A DNA stretch of 64,000 nucleotides from Ophiostoma sp. CBS 140.51. Lineage: Eukaryota > Ascomycota > Sordariomycetes > Ophiostomatales > Ophiostomataceae. The notes beneath the pieces are model-generated. The model had not been told where the DNA came from. It saw nothing but the letters and a program-made list of their open reading frames with translations, and ran no database searches. The stretch is taken from the NCBI GenBank assembly GCA_029298735.1, contig JANSLP010000007.1, forward strand, positions 336,771-400,770. The letters are read 5' to 3'. Shown one piece after another: positions 11,539 to 21,176 of the stretch. The position numbers and the translations under genes were made by a program. Every line of letters starts with the position of its first letter. The first letter of the stretch is position 1.

Positions 11539-13797
11539 ATGGCACCTCCTCCGTTAAAACCGTCGCCTTTGTCACCCCAGCCCTTTGGCTTCATCAATGG
11601 GGCCATCTCGTCCGCGGCCTCACCCCTGCAGGCCAACTTCCAGCTCAGTTGCCGTTCACCCATCCGGCCCACACACAATGTCGTCGGTGCAGGTGTACTA
11701 GAACCAGGAGGAGCGGGAGCTACCGACTCCCGCTCGCGCCGAGAGAGCACACCATACGCACTCTCATTATCACCCAACACTGGCCGGACATCAGCCTTGT
11801 CGTCGCCCTTTTTAGAACCACCACCACAGCACTTTGGACCATCATCGTCGCCGTCAAGACGAACATGGCCTACATCACCAGGGGAAGGGAGCAGCGAGGC
11901 CACCGCCGTCGACGAGGATGCCGACGATATTGACAACATCAACGACCGGTCTTGGTTCCTGCCAAGGGCACCACCTACACCAGGCCTTGCTCCACCACAC
12001 CCTCATGATGACACAAAACTCGGCGTTGTCTCGGCCGTCAACATCATTGTCGGCAAGACCATTGGTGTGGGTGCCTACTCTGTACCTTCGGCCGTCTTTG
12101 AAGGTGTTGGGTCCGTCGGCATGGCCTTGCTCGTTTGGACTATTGGTAGTCTAATTTCTTTCTGCGGCCTCGCCGTCTACCTTGACTTGGGAACTGCTCT
12201 CCCTCGCAGCGGTGGCGAGCGTGTTTATTTGGAACGCATCTTTCGCCGTCCACGCATGTTGGCTACGTGCATGTTCATGGCCTATGTCGTGCTGTTGGGC
12301 TTCTCGACGCCCAACGCCATTGTGCTGGGCGAGTACGCCCTGTATGCCTTGGACGTGCCCGTCAACCGTTGGAACGTGCGCACTATTGCCGTTGTGTCGG
12401 TGACGGTGCTGTGCTATGTGCACGCCCGCCACCCGCGGCTGGGCTTGAGGCTGATTAATGTTCTCGGTGCCGCCAAGATGCTGATGCTCGTGTTTGTCGT
12501 TGTTTCGGGCGTGGCAGGAGGCATCATGGGCGTCGGGTCGGACCAGGCGGGCACAGCAAACTCGACCACAACAGGTATTCTCATGGGCCACCATCTCGAT
12601 GCCGATCTGATGCAAATGTCTTCGTCTTCTCCCTCAACAACAGCCGGCATCAGCACCGCCCGCCGCAACTTCCAGGACATTTGGGCCGGCTCGTCGTCGC
12701 AGCCGTACGACTATGCCACCGCCCTCCTCAAAGTCATTTATTGTTTTCGAGGGTACAGCACGGCCAACCAGGTGCTGTCCGATGTCCGCGACCCTGTGCG
12801 CACTCTGAGGGTGGCGGCTCCTCTGGCTCTTGTCTTGGTGTCGCTGTCGTACCTGGCCGTCAACGTTGCCTTCTTTTTGGTGGTTGACAAGGATGAGTTC
12901 CGGTCGGCCGGTGTCGTCGTGGCGGGCGTGTTTTTCCGCAATCTGTTTGGCGACGGTGTCGGCGCACGCGTGCTGCCCATCTTTGTCATTATTTCGGCCG
13001 CCGGCAACATTGCCGCCACGTCCTTTGCACAGGCCCGTGTCAACGAAGAGCTTGCCAAGGACGGTCTGTTGCCGTTTGCCTCGTTTTGGCGGTCGGACAA
13101 TAAGCAGGTCTCTCGGAAGACTCCAACACCCTCCCGCGGTCTTCTTTTGCACTGGTTCGTGTCTGTACTGGTCATTGTCGTGCCACCGCCCGGGAAGATC
13201 TACAACTTCTTGGTCGACATTGGCGGCTACCCCGTCTCGGTCATCAGCGTCGCCATTGCGGCAGGACTCTTGTACTTGCAGAGCAATCCCTCCGAGCGCT
13301 GGGTGTCGCCGTGGCCAGCACCGAAGCTGGCTATCATCATCTTTGCCACGAGCAACTGTTTGCTGCTTATCCTGCCATGGATCCCGCCCGTCGGTGGTCG
13401 CGGGGAAAACGAGCGGTTTGCATCGTATGCGTACCCTATGACGGCTCTGGCCGTTATTGGGAGTGGTGCACTCTTCTGGGTGTGGTGGCGGTACCGAGGA
13501 CTGGGCAGTATTTATGAGTCGCCATCAGTCTCCAGAAGGAGCAGACACAATGGTAGCTCAAGAACCTCGCCGCCTGGTTGGGATCGCTTAAAGATCGCCA
13601 TGGCCAGTATGGGCAGTCAGAACACTGGCGAGAGTAGCAGCAGCAGCAGCCCAACAACTGTTGAAGAAGATGATGAAGAGGGTCACTCGGCAAACGAGCC
13701 TCTGCTCGCCAACAATGGAGCTGGTTCATCTCAGTCGGACATCCAGCCCGCCAACATTAGAAGAAGGGCACCCTGTGGGTGTCCCTCTGTGCACTAG
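11539..13797 (+). CDS. mup1: High-affinity methionine permease-like APC transporter (752 aa)
   Basis: A single exon encodes a plasma-membrane amino acid permease of the APC superfamily, LAT/Mup1 type. Residues 1-159 are a Ser/Pro-rich cytoplasmic tail with a Ser-rich acidic stretch. From about residue 160 come roughly twelve hydrophobic segments. Family landmarks include the first-helix VGKTIGVGAYSVPS (the unwound GxG site), the GTALPRSGGE loop, FRGYSTANQVLSDVRDPVRTL and SFAQARVNEELAKDGLLPF, each with a close counterpart in yeast Mup1. The C-terminal tail of about 95 residues is Ser-rich and acidic, a likely site for ubiquitin-linked endocytic control. The ATG context GACAATGG is good. The likely substrate is methionine, perhaps cysteine, by family inference. 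A related LAT-type permease of other specificity is possible. Confidence 0.9.
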   Translation: MAPPPLKPSPLSPQPFGFINGAISSAASPLQANFQLSCRSPIRPTHNVVGAGVLEPGGAGATDSRSRRESTPYALSLSPNTGRTSALSSPFLEPPPQHFGPSSSPSRRTWPTSPGEGSSEATAVDEDADDIDNINDRSWFLPRAPPTPGLAPPHPHDDTKLGVVSAVNIIVGKTIGVGAYSVPSAVFEGVGSVGMALLVWTIGSLISFCGLAVYLDLGTALPRSGGERVYLERIFRRPRMLATCMFMAYVVLLGFSTPNAIVLGEYALYALDVPVNRWNVRTIAVVSVTVLCYVHARHPRLGLRLINVLGAAKMLMLVFVVVSGVAGGIMGVGSDQAGTANSTTTGILMGHHLDADLMQMSSSSPSTTAGISTARRNFQDIWAGSSSQPYDYATALLKVIYCFRGYSTANQVLSDVRDPVRTLRVAAPLALVLVSLSYLAVNVAFFLVVDKDEFRSAGVVVAGVFFRNLFGDGVGARVLPIFVIISAAGNIAATSFAQARVNEELAKDGLLPFASFWRSDNKQVSRKTPTPSRGLLLHWFVSVLVIVVPPPGKIYNFLVDIGGYPVSVISVAIAAGLLYLQSNPSERWVSPWPAPKLAIIIFATSNCLLLILPWIPPVGGRGENERFASYAYPMTALAVIGSGALFWVWWRYRGLGSIYESPSVSRRSRHNGSSRTSPPGWDRLKIAMASMGSQNTGESSSSSSPTTVEEDDEEGHSANEPLLANNGAGSSQSDIQPANIRRRAPCGCPSVH

Positions 13798-14005
13798 GTG
13801 CATCTGTAAGAACAAGGAAACAAGAATCGGTAACAGGGAAACAAGAAACACTTTTTGTATATAAGCGATATGATATGAAAGACACAGAGATACCTTGGCG
13901 TCAATAGAACGCCCGCACGGCAATGTCGGTTCAAGAAATTCAAAAGATCGAAAAATGATTACAAGAAATACATCAAAAATGCACAACACAAGCCACAAGC
14001 AAACA

Positions 14006-15682
14006 TCACCGTGCAGCCTCTCCAACGGCACCCGAGACGAACACGGTGTAGTCCGTCGCCAGCGCCCGGCGCTTCTCGTGCTCCTCGAGCCGCAGGTCGG
14101 GCTGCGCATCGGCGCCCTCGCCCAGCAGGTAGCGGCGGTGCCAGGGACCGACAAAGACACCGTCAGGGTCGGCCGCGTTGCGTACAGCGTTGAACTTGGT
14201 CAAGTCGGCGCCGTAGGCTGCGGCCAGCTCAGAATGGTCAGAGCCAAAGTTCTTGGCCCAGTGCGGTTTGCCGCCAAGGTCGCGCATCAGCCATTCAAAG
14301 GCCTCGTAGTAGCGGTCTACGCCAGGCGGGTCCTTGAAGTAGGGGCGGTACATGATGGCATTCAGATAGAGTGTAGGGCCGTCGGAGGGTGTCGGGTCGA
14401 GAAAGGGGCGGGTGGACAGCGAGTTTGGGTTTGCTTTCACGCGGAGATCCTGCTTGGCGGCCGTGTCGGCCACGCGGACCTCGACGGGCGCGTGGATGTA
14501 GAGGCCGTCAGCCGAGAAGGGGATGCGGTGGTCGACGTAGCCCTCGTCACCGGGCTTGAGGCGGTTGATCCAGGCGCCCAGACGGGTGAGGGCCTCCGGG
14601 CCACGCGCGAGCGGGATGGCCCACTCGTTGACAAACTGCGAGTACAGGCAGTTCATCAGCAGGGCCTTGTCGCTGGGCTGCAGACCAGACGTGGTCGAGC
14701 CGTTTTGGAAGCCGTACTGCATGCCAAACACAAACCACTCAATCCATGGCAGGATACGCGGCACAAAGCGGGACAGGTACAGCAGGTTGTGATAAACGAG
14801 GTAGCCGAGTGTGCTGTCATAGTAGGAGGTGGGAGGCGTAAAGTCGGGTGCCTCCTCGGGCGTCTCGACACAGTCCTCGGCCTTCCACACGACCGCCCGC
14901 CGTGTGTAGGGAAACCACCACACACGCACAAAGTGCGACTGCGTCCAGAGCTCGCTGTGCCGGCTGGTGCAGTCGGTGTCGCCGCGCTTCCACGCCTCAA
15001 AGGCCACCGAGTCCTTGTCGACCGTCTGCGACCAGCGGAGCCGGAACGACGGGACCGCACGCAGCGAAATCTCGACCACAATGCCCAGTGTGCCCAGAGA
15101 CAACAGCGCCGCACGGAACAAGTCGCTCTCTTCGGGATCCGTCGTGTCACGCGAGCATGTCCGGGTTGTGCCGTCGCCCAGCGTAATTTTGAGGGCCACA
15201 ATGTCGTCCGACAGCAGACCGTGCCGCAGACTGCTGCCGTGCGTGCCCGTGGCGCATGCGCCGGCTAGCGACTGCTCGTTGATGCTGCCTAGGTTCGGCA
15301 GGGCCAGGTCGTGCTTGGCGAGCTCGGCGCTCAAGTCATACAGCCGAATGCCGGCCTCGACGATCACGACGCACGACTCCCGATCAATGTCGATAATCCG
15401 GTTTAGACGGTCCAGGTTGACGAGCCAGCTGCTCGTGCAGGTCATGTCCGAGGGCGAGTGGCCGCAGCCCGTTGTGGCGATGCGCCGGCGGCGATGGCGC
15501 GCCAACTTAATGACCTGCTCGACTTCTTCGACGGTGGACGGCTGGACGAAAAGCTCGGGCCGTGACGCAAACGTGCGTGCCCACGTGGCATGCACGTAAC
15601 CACGGCGGGCCGCAAACGGCTGCTTGGCGCCCGCGACAGCGAGATCGACGCCATCGTAGGCGCTCGGATCAAAGTCGGACAT
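14006..15682 (-). CDS. alo1: D-arabinono-1,4-lactone oxidase (558 aa)
   Basis: This FAD enzyme makes the last step of D-erythroascorbate synthesis: it oxidises D-arabinono-1,4-lactone and passes electrons to O2 to form H2O2. Yeast Alo1 sits in the mitochondrial outer membrane. Residues about 30-205 form the FAD-binding PCMH domain, with GCGHSPSDM, the family site whose His carries covalent FAD, followed by WLVNLD and GSINEQSLAGACATGTHGSS. The C-terminal ALO domain ends with the HWAK motif (in KPHWAKNFG) typical of aldonolactone oxidases. Length is close to yeast Alo1 (526 aa). I start at MSDFDPSAYDG because homologous proteins begin near here. The frame is open a further 28 codons to an ATG at 15766, which would add a short hydrophobic leader. 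It is convergent with the permease and divergent from the Fmp46 gene. Confidence 0.93.
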   Translation of the reverse strand: MSDFDPSAYDGVDLAVAGAKQPFAARRGYVHATWARTFASRPELFVQPSTVEEVEQVIKLARHRRRRIATTGCGHSPSDMTCTSSWLVNLDRLNRIIDIDRESCVVIVEAGIRLYDLSAELAKHDLALPNLGSINEQSLAGACATGTHGSSLRHGLLSDDIVALKITLGDGTTRTCSRDTTDPEESDLFRAALLSLGTLGIVVEISLRAVPSFRLRWSQTVDKDSVAFEAWKRGDTDCTSRHSELWTQSHFVRVWWFPYTRRAVVWKAEDCVETPEEAPDFTPPTSYYDSTLGYLVYHNLLYLSRFVPRILPWIEWFVFGMQYGFQNGSTTSGLQPSDKALLMNCLYSQFVNEWAIPLARGPEALTRLGAWINRLKPGDEGYVDHRIPFSADGLYIHAPVEVRVADTAAKQDLRVKANPNSLSTRPFLDPTPSDGPTLYLNAIMYRPYFKDPPGVDRYYEAFEWLMRDLGGKPHWAKNFGSDHSELAAAYGADLTKFNAVRNAADPDGVFVGPWHRRYLLGEGADAQPDLRLEEHEKRRALATDYTVFVSGAVGEAAR

Positions 15683-16339
15683 CGCGGCAAACTGGCGATG
15701 GAGACAAGGCTGGGGAAATAAATAAAAAAGAGAAGAAGAAAATCGACTGCCTATCCCAGACGACAAGACATCGCGACTGCGAATCGATGAATGAGAGATA
15801 TAAAAATATCAACAAATGTGCAAGAGGCAAGATCCAACGGACCGCCGAGCGGCCCCGCATCGCAGCGAATGAGGCCATTCTCCCACGACGGCTTTGCTAC
15901 CAAAAGTCAACCCCACCCCTTTTTCCGGCGAAAATAGTCCGATAAGGCTTTCGATAAGCGGCGGGATTTCCTCCGATAAGCTCAGGTACAACTTTCTGCG
16001 CCTTGCGTGCGAGTCATGTGATCTCATCAGCAAAACAGCGGGTCGAACCGGACTCAACTGGCAGGTGCTGGAGCTCACTGGACGTGGGGCCTGAGCTCCT
16101 GCCGTTCCAAGGAACCAAGGCCGCTGACTGGCTAAAACCAACGTCATCGGCTGGCAGTCCAATTGAGCTCTAGGTCTCTGACGTGCAACTCCCCACCACT
16201 TTTGACCTCACCATTCCGTCCTACTTTTTGACAAAGTACATTCACGAATTCAACAACGAACAACCCAAACACAATCCAACACGGAAACACATTCGCTTTA
16301 CACAACAACACCAATTGATACCCATCCACAACCACCATC
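15683..16339. promoter_or_regulatory. Divergent intergenic region, ALO1 / FMP46
   Basis: These 657 nt separate the starts of two oppositely transcribed redox genes and must hold both promoters. A CCAAT box occurs near 16156 (TCCAATTGAG). The stretch before the Fmp46 start is CA-rich leader (about 16230-16339). No gene is visible. Confidence 0.6.
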
Positions 16340-16844
16340 ATGTTCGGCTTCGTAAGTCAGAAGAAGGAGTAATGAATGGCGATATAGAAGCTTCGTGAAT
16401 GAACACCACCGCTAACACTGCCAGCGCAAAACCCTCGACATTGTGACGCTGTTCCACAAGGCCAGCTCGCCCGCCTCTCTCCGTGTCGCTACTATGCTCA
16501 AGACGGCTTCGGCCCACGCCGCCGAGACCGCCACCGAGGACCAGGCCAGCGACCACCGCGTCCAGACCGAAGAGGCCCCCGCTTCGCGCCGCGAGCCCTT
16601 TGACCTCAACATCACCGAGGACCCGCCCACCGCCGACCAGCTGCAGACCATTCTCGAGTACGTCGGCACCGCGGGTATCCCCTCCATTGTCAAGGGCGCC
16701 AAGACGCAGAACGAGGCGCTGCGCAAGTTCCGCGAGAGCCACGACAACTTCCAGCGGCCCGTGCTGGTGGACTGGAACAATGGCAAGGCCATCGCTGGCG
16801 ACAAGGAGTCGGAGATTCTGAAGCTGCTGAGTGCGAGCAAGTAG
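16340..16844 (+). CDS. fmp46: Fmp46-like mitochondrial redox protein (143 aa), one intron
   Basis: Exon 1 (16340-16351) encodes only MFGF. A 73-nt intron (GTAAGT donor, GCTAAC branch point, CCAG acceptor) leads to exon 2 (16425-16844), in phase 0. The protein belongs to the fungal Fmp46/DUF1687 family, small mitochondrial proteins with a predicted thioredoxin fold. Recognisable blocks are RKTLDIVTLFHKASSPASLR at the N-terminus, ETATEDQASDH, FDLNITEDPPTADQLQTILE, and VDWNNGKAIAGDKESEILKL near the end. There is no CXXC pair, so classic thioredoxin chemistry is not expected, and the biochemical role of the family is poorly known. Length matches the family. Confidence 0.9.
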
Positions 16845-17584
16845 GCGTGCCGGACCTCGACAGAAGTGTAGGCCCGTAGTGAGCCATCAGAGGAAGAACT
16901 ACAAAAGCCCAAGAGGCGAATGAAGGAAGGAGCGAGAATCACTGAAGCGGACGGCCTGACTGCAGTCTGTTCAGTCGTTTGGTCAGCTTGGCTATGGGCT
17001 TACAGGACTATCTATTGTACACAACTCATCTTATTGATTTTACTGTTTTACGCAACCATACCCTTTGCTGAACTATACAAGGGCTCATTCTGATCGTAAA
17101 ACGTAGCTCTGACTTGTTCTCTTGAATATATACAGCGTAGACCAATATTGGGTGCTGCTGCCATTGTCTTCTTTGTGCAGTCTGTGGTCGTGCCTTCCTT
17201 AAAAGTACTTGTTGATGCTTTGTTTAAAAGGGGCAGGGGCACACCATAGCTCTTTCCTCACTTGAGAACGACATCTTGACAGCGGCAAGAGCAACTGCCC
17301 ACAGTAACCTAGGGGACTGTTTGTTGACGAAATTCACATCAAATCCTATTCCATGTTGTGGCCTCATCTGCTCTCCTCCTTCTTTTCTCACCCAACCACT
17401 TTATCTTTGCCCGGCACCGCACCCAATATTCTCTATTATCAGTTTTACACCGGCTCAATCTCATTACAGTCATTCTCTCTGCCGTACTCTCTGCGCCATC
17501 CTCTCGGCCATCCGCTCTGTCATCCTCTCATCCCCTCGTCCATCCTTTCATCCCATCTGCAGCCACCATCGACCGTCGCCCACC
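16845..17584. other. Intergenic, FMP46 3' flank to orphan gene 5' flank
   Basis: These 740 nt hold no supported gene. The first half is an AT-rich 3' flank. From about 17360 to 17580 the plus strand is pyrimidine-rich (repeated CATCC/CTCTC), consistent with a promoter and leader for the gene that begins at 17585. Confidence 0.6.
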
Positions 17585-18439
17585 ATGGGCAAGGAAGAGA
17601 CTCTCAAGACCAGGGAAGAAGAGGAGGCTGCAGAGTTTGACCTGGCCACCTTTTTTGAGGACTATGGCAAAGAGGAGCAGCTAGATAAGGACGTTAACGG
17701 GATTGAAGACGAAGACAAAGAGTCTGACGTGGAAGTGTTTGACCTGAGCGCCTTATTCGAGGAAGACCTGACAATGAAGAGAGCACAGGAAGCCCACCCA
17801 AATCAAAGCAGCCTGGCTATCGAAGAATCGGTCAACGAATTTTCTAAAGAATTCTCCTACGAGGACGCTGCGTCAATCGAGGTGTTTGACCTGTCCGTTT
17901 TTGAAAACGCCCTGGAGAAGGAGGCCTCTACCATTGATTTTGGTCTGACTGCCTTCTTCTGGGACGAACTGAGGGCAAAGGAGGAAAGGGAAAGGGAGGA
18001 AAGGGAGAGAAACGCACACACTGCAGATGCACATCCCTCTCCCACCTCATCGTTCTCGTCTTTCTCGTCATACTCATCTTATTCGTCTTACTCGCCTGAC
18101 AAGCGAGGCCACCGTCGCATCTACCGTCACAAGATCTGCGGTCGCCCTTCTGCCCGAGAGACGAGGGCCGGCCACGACGTGGTCCTCTACTACACTGCTC
18201 CGACTGCCCCGGACAACGACAAGGAGTACTTTGACTTTGAACGCAAAACGGAGATTGAGATTTGCAGTGCCCGCATGTCCGGCGCCCGCACCAGAGCATC
18301 GGTCCGCCGTCTCAGAGGTCTCAGAGCTTGGACTCGGGCCGTCACCAATCGCACCAATCCGCGCTCCAAGATCAATAGAGGAACCGAGCTACCGAACGGT
18401 CCCAAGTACCGCGTCAACCGCCCAGCCGAGCCAGCCTAG
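17585..18439 (+). CDS. Orphan acidic protein with four FDL motifs (284 aa to first stop)
   Basis: I do not recognise a family. The ATG has a good context (CACCATGGG) after a CT-rich leader. Residues 1-150 are very acidic and carry four related hydrophobic motifs: FDLATFFED at 18, FDLSALFEED at 52, FDLSVFENAL at 101 and FGLTAFFWDEL at 119. Residues about 153-172 are Ser/Tyr-rich (SSF and SSY triplets), and the remainder is Arg-rich, so charge flips from acidic to basic along the chain. Acidic FDL motifs of this kind resemble short protein-interaction or transactivation segments, but that is only resemblance. A single TAG at 18437 ends the frame. The same frame then stays open with GC3-biased, coding-like sequence to a second stop at 18635-18637 (65 more codons, with SEPPLLEDTRDKLFEN and EEQWRIRFTG). 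No canonical intron removes the TAG. The gene may be truncated, a pseudogene or a readthrough case. Confidence 0.55.
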   Translation: MGKEETLKTREEEEAAEFDLATFFEDYGKEEQLDKDVNGIEDEDKESDVEVFDLSALFEEDLTMKRAQEAHPNQSSLAIEESVNEFSKEFSYEDAASIEVFDLSVFENALEKEASTIDFGLTAFFWDELRAKEEREREERERNAHTADAHPSPTSSFSSFSSYSSYSSYSPDKRGHRRIYRHKICGRPSARETRAGHDVVLYYTAPTAPDNDKEYFDFERKTEIEICSARMSGARTRASVRRLRGLRAWTRAVTNRTNPRSKINRGTELPNGPKYRVNRPAEPA

Positions 18440-18637
18440 CATACCGAGCGTCGGCAGCCCTCCACCATCTCCGAGCCGCCGCTGCTCGAAGACACGCGTG
18501 ACAAGCTGTTTGAAAACAGCAGCAGCAACGAGGAACAGTGGCGTATCCGCTTCACCGGCACAACGCCCGAACTGCACCAGCGGTACACTCCCAACAGTGG
18601 AAGAGCTTTGAAGAACATGTGCCGATGGTCCGTCTAG
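18440..18637 (+). pseudogene. Coding-like in-frame extension beyond the TAG of the orphan gene
   Basis: Sixty-five sense codons follow the TAG in the same frame and end at TAG 18635-18637. Almost all have G or C in the third position, and the composition (ERRQPSTISEPPLLED, then NSSSNEEQWRIRF) looks like protein and not like the AT-rich 3' flanks of neighbouring genes. The segment is best read as the former C-terminus of the preceding gene, separated by a nonsense codon. Confidence 0.45.
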
Positions 18638-18831
18638 CCCAGCGGCGACAAACACCAGCAACGAGCACCAGACATGATTTAACCTTTTGTATTTTTTGTG
18701 GTCTTCAGCGAGTCGTTTTGTCTTTCAACGAGTCGCCTTCTTTTGTCATTATATACACAAGGGTGAGCCGGCATGCGGCCGGTCTCTTGCCCTCTCGAGT
18801 CGTTTCTTCGCCGTCCAATCGCTCGCTTCGC

Positions 18832-19276
18832 TTACAGAGACTCGCTCTTGACCAGGCCCGAAACCACATCCTCAATCTGCTTGTCCGACAGGCCTACACA
18901 CGGGTTAGCAACAATCTCATTCAACCAGGCTACTGACAGGCGACCTACCCTCCAGCGTCTTGCTTGTCTCGCGGCCGAGGTCGTAGCGGGCGTAGATCTT
19001 GGGCAGAGTGCCCTGGGCCTCGCGCAGCAGGATCGGTGTGTTGGGGTTGTTCTTCTTCATCGTCGGGTATGCGCGGGTAAGGAAGGTCCTGCGGTGAGTT
19101 AGCACGATCATCCAAGTCATCTGTCCACCCGCCGCATCGGGCGCATCATCGTCTTCATCTTCCACTTCCTCATCACATTGAAGGACCTACCGCGTGGCCG
19201 CGCTCTGCTCGCCGGTCTGGCAGAACAGGAAGCGCACCTCTTTGAGGGACTTGGTGAATGCGTATTTGCTCGACAT
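18832..19276 (-). CDS. nuo-10.5: NADH:ubiquinone oxidoreductase 10.5 kDa subunit (B8/NDUFA2), 95 aa
   Basis: Accessory subunit of mitochondrial complex I, located in the matrix arm, with a thioredoxin-like fold. Three exons read on the minus strand: 19276-19191, 19088-18949 and 18893-18832. The introns are 102 and 55 nt, both with GTAGGT donors, and the joins are in frame. The product starts MSSKYAFTKSLKEVRFLFCQ, continues through AATRTFLTRAYPTMKKNNP and TPILLREAQG, and ends LSDKQIEDVVSGLVKSESL. This is the expected order for the family, and the length (95 aa) matches the Neurospora subunit closely. The Cys in the FLFCQ stretch corresponds to the first redox Cys of the human protein, and I see no second Cys partner. 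It is divergent from the pyruvate carrier gene. Confidence 0.95.
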
Positions 19277-20360
19277 CGTGGCGGGATGGTGTGTATGTGA
19301 GGTGGGAGGTGGAGCGGAAGATCGAAGAGAGGTCGACGTCGTGATGCTTCGCTTTTCGACGTTGCAACTTTTGGACCCAAAAAGCGTGAGCCGAGCCAAT
19401 TGGGGCTGCGACTGCAAAAGGGTGGTCTCTGATTGGCTGTATGGCAGCACTAGCGTCTCATCAACTGCCCTATATTTACAGCGACTATGTCGTACTTAAC
19501 TACAGCGATTCCAGTGTACCTCAGAATAGCGAAAGACAACAACACAGCGTCATCATGTCCGTTTTTGTCCTCCAGTGTAATGTCAAGATCTTGTGTGAAG
19601 ATAATAAGATGTATAAGCCGCAAATAAGCTCAATTGGTCATTTCTACCCATAATCTAAATAGTTGTTCTTCCCTCGGACTCGTCGGACTTTTTCTGTCTG
19701 CTTCCTCATCAAGCCTCGCCCAGGTCACGTGCCTTGCTTGATCCGCAACCTTGTCCTATCTCCGGACCCCCGATCTCTAGCGTCTTCCCAGATAATAGCT
19801 CCCAACACCTCCGCTACAACGCTACAACTTCTGCCCTTTTGCCCCTGTCGTTGGCTGTCACCCAGCGGGCGCTCGCCCGCCGACAGCGCAACAGCGCGCC
19901 CCGGAACCGTTGAGTCAACGCCAGTGAGTACCTGCCTTTTCGTCGGAATTTGCCAATGCGAACCTCCAGCAGTTCCCAGGACTTGGGCAAAAAGTCCCAC
20001 CAAAATTTTTGACGCCGCCCCCCTTCTTTCCCTATCTATGCCATCTTTTCGGACCGCTATTCGGCGCCTTTCCTTCCTGCCCTCTCTTTTCCAACGACAC
20101 GACTTCTTTCTCTCTCTCTTCAATCACGACCTCTTTTTTGCGAATCGACCACGATAGCACAGCGCTCTTCTTGTCGCTTTGAGCTTCTTCCCCGACAACA
20201 CCGTCTCTCTCGACACCTCTCCCTCCATTCGCTCTTTTTTCTCTCAGTTCTCCCCGACAAGCTCGACCTCGTCCGAAATCGACCCGAGTCACCGAAGTCA
20301 AAAGAGTCATCTTATGCTCGATACACTTTAACTTTACCTCACCTCCACACATCTCACAAC
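19277..20360. promoter_or_regulatory. Divergent intergenic region, NDUFA2 / pyruvate carrier
   Basis: This 1.08-kb region separates two mitochondrial energy genes. CCAAT boxes occur close to the complex I gene (19396-19403 and 19431-19438). The half near the carrier gene is pyrimidine-rich (about 20010-20360), as expected of its leader. A 164-codon open frame at 19663-20157 lies in this leader and has no protein-like features. Confidence 0.6.
19396..19438. promoter_or_regulatory. CCAAT boxes (HAP complex candidates)
   Basis: AGCCAATTGG (CCAAT on both strands) at 19394-19403 and GATTGGCT (CCAAT on the minus strand) at 19431-19438 lie 120-162 nt upstream of the complex I subunit start. CCAAT boxes bound by the HAP2/3/5 complex are well established in fungal respiratory gene promoters. 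Use here is inferred. Confidence 0.5.
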
Positions 20361-21176
20361 ATGTCCGCTACCTTTGCCCGCGCCGCCGCGCGGCCTTTTG
20401 CCCCGGCCACTTTTTTTTCTGCCAACACCCCCAACGCCTCGTCCATGATTGTCCGCCGCATCACCACCGGTAGCAAGGCTGCGTCGTCGGCGGCCTCGAC
20501 TTCCTCAAAAACTGTGCCCCCCGCGTCCTTCTTTGCTGCTGCTTTCCGCCGCGCCACCAACAGCTCCAAGAGCTCCAACTTTTATGGCCGCCGCTTCCAG
20601 TCCGGTGCCGCCGGTGCCGGCGGCGCCGAGGCCGAGGGCAGCTGGTTCAAGCGCATGTGGGACAGCCCCATTGGTCTCAAGACGGTGCACTTTTGGTAAG
20701 TCCACGTCGCCCTGTGGTGGCTCCGATAGGAGCCCCCCTTTTGTTTTTTGTCCTCGCTTCGCTCGCATCTGGGCTGCTCCTCGCTCCTCAGATCGTGCTC
20801 ATCAGATCTCGCTTCCGCTCGACCCTCGTCGCCGATCTTCGTCGCTAACGCTGTTTGCAGGGCTCCCGTCATGAAGTGGGCGCTCGTCATTGCCGGCATC
20901 TCTGATCTGGCCCGCCCCGCCGAGAAGCTCTCCGTCACCCAGAACGTTGCCCTCACCGCCACCGGTCTCATCTGGACTCGCTGGTGCCTCATCATCAAGC
21001 CCCGCAACATTATGCTGGCCGCCGCCAACTTCTTCTTGGGCGTCGCCGGTATGGTCCAGTGCGTGCGCATCTACATGGCCCGGTCGGTCGGCGGCGTGAC
21101 CCCGGAGCCTCTGGCTGAGGCCATTAAGGGCGAGGTCGAGACGGTCAAGGAGACCATCAAGGAGGCGAAGCAGTAG
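20361..21176 (+). CDS. mpc2: Mitochondrial pyruvate carrier subunit, MPC2-type (216 aa), one intron
   Basis: Inner-membrane subunit of the heteromeric carrier that brings pyruvate into the matrix. Exons 20361-20695 and 20861-21176 flank a 165-nt intron (GTAAGT donor, GCTAAC branch point, TTGCAG acceptor). The join rebuilds the Trp in HFWAPVMKW, a hallmark of the family. Residues 1-95 are an Ala/Ser/Arg-rich, mostly acid-free stretch, which fits a mitochondrial targeting region but is long for the family. Residues about 98-190 hold the MPC core: SPIGLKTVHFW, APVMKWALVIAGISDLARP, LTATGLIWTRWCLIIKPRN and ANFFLGVAGMVQCVRIY. The C-terminal 25 residues are charged. A partner MPC1-type gene is not in this window. 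Confidence 0.94.

Noticed and set aside
13895..15268. 457-codon plus-strand frame opposite ALO1
   Set aside because: It is antisense to a clear, conserved lactone oxidase. The open frame follows from GC-rich codons on the other strand.
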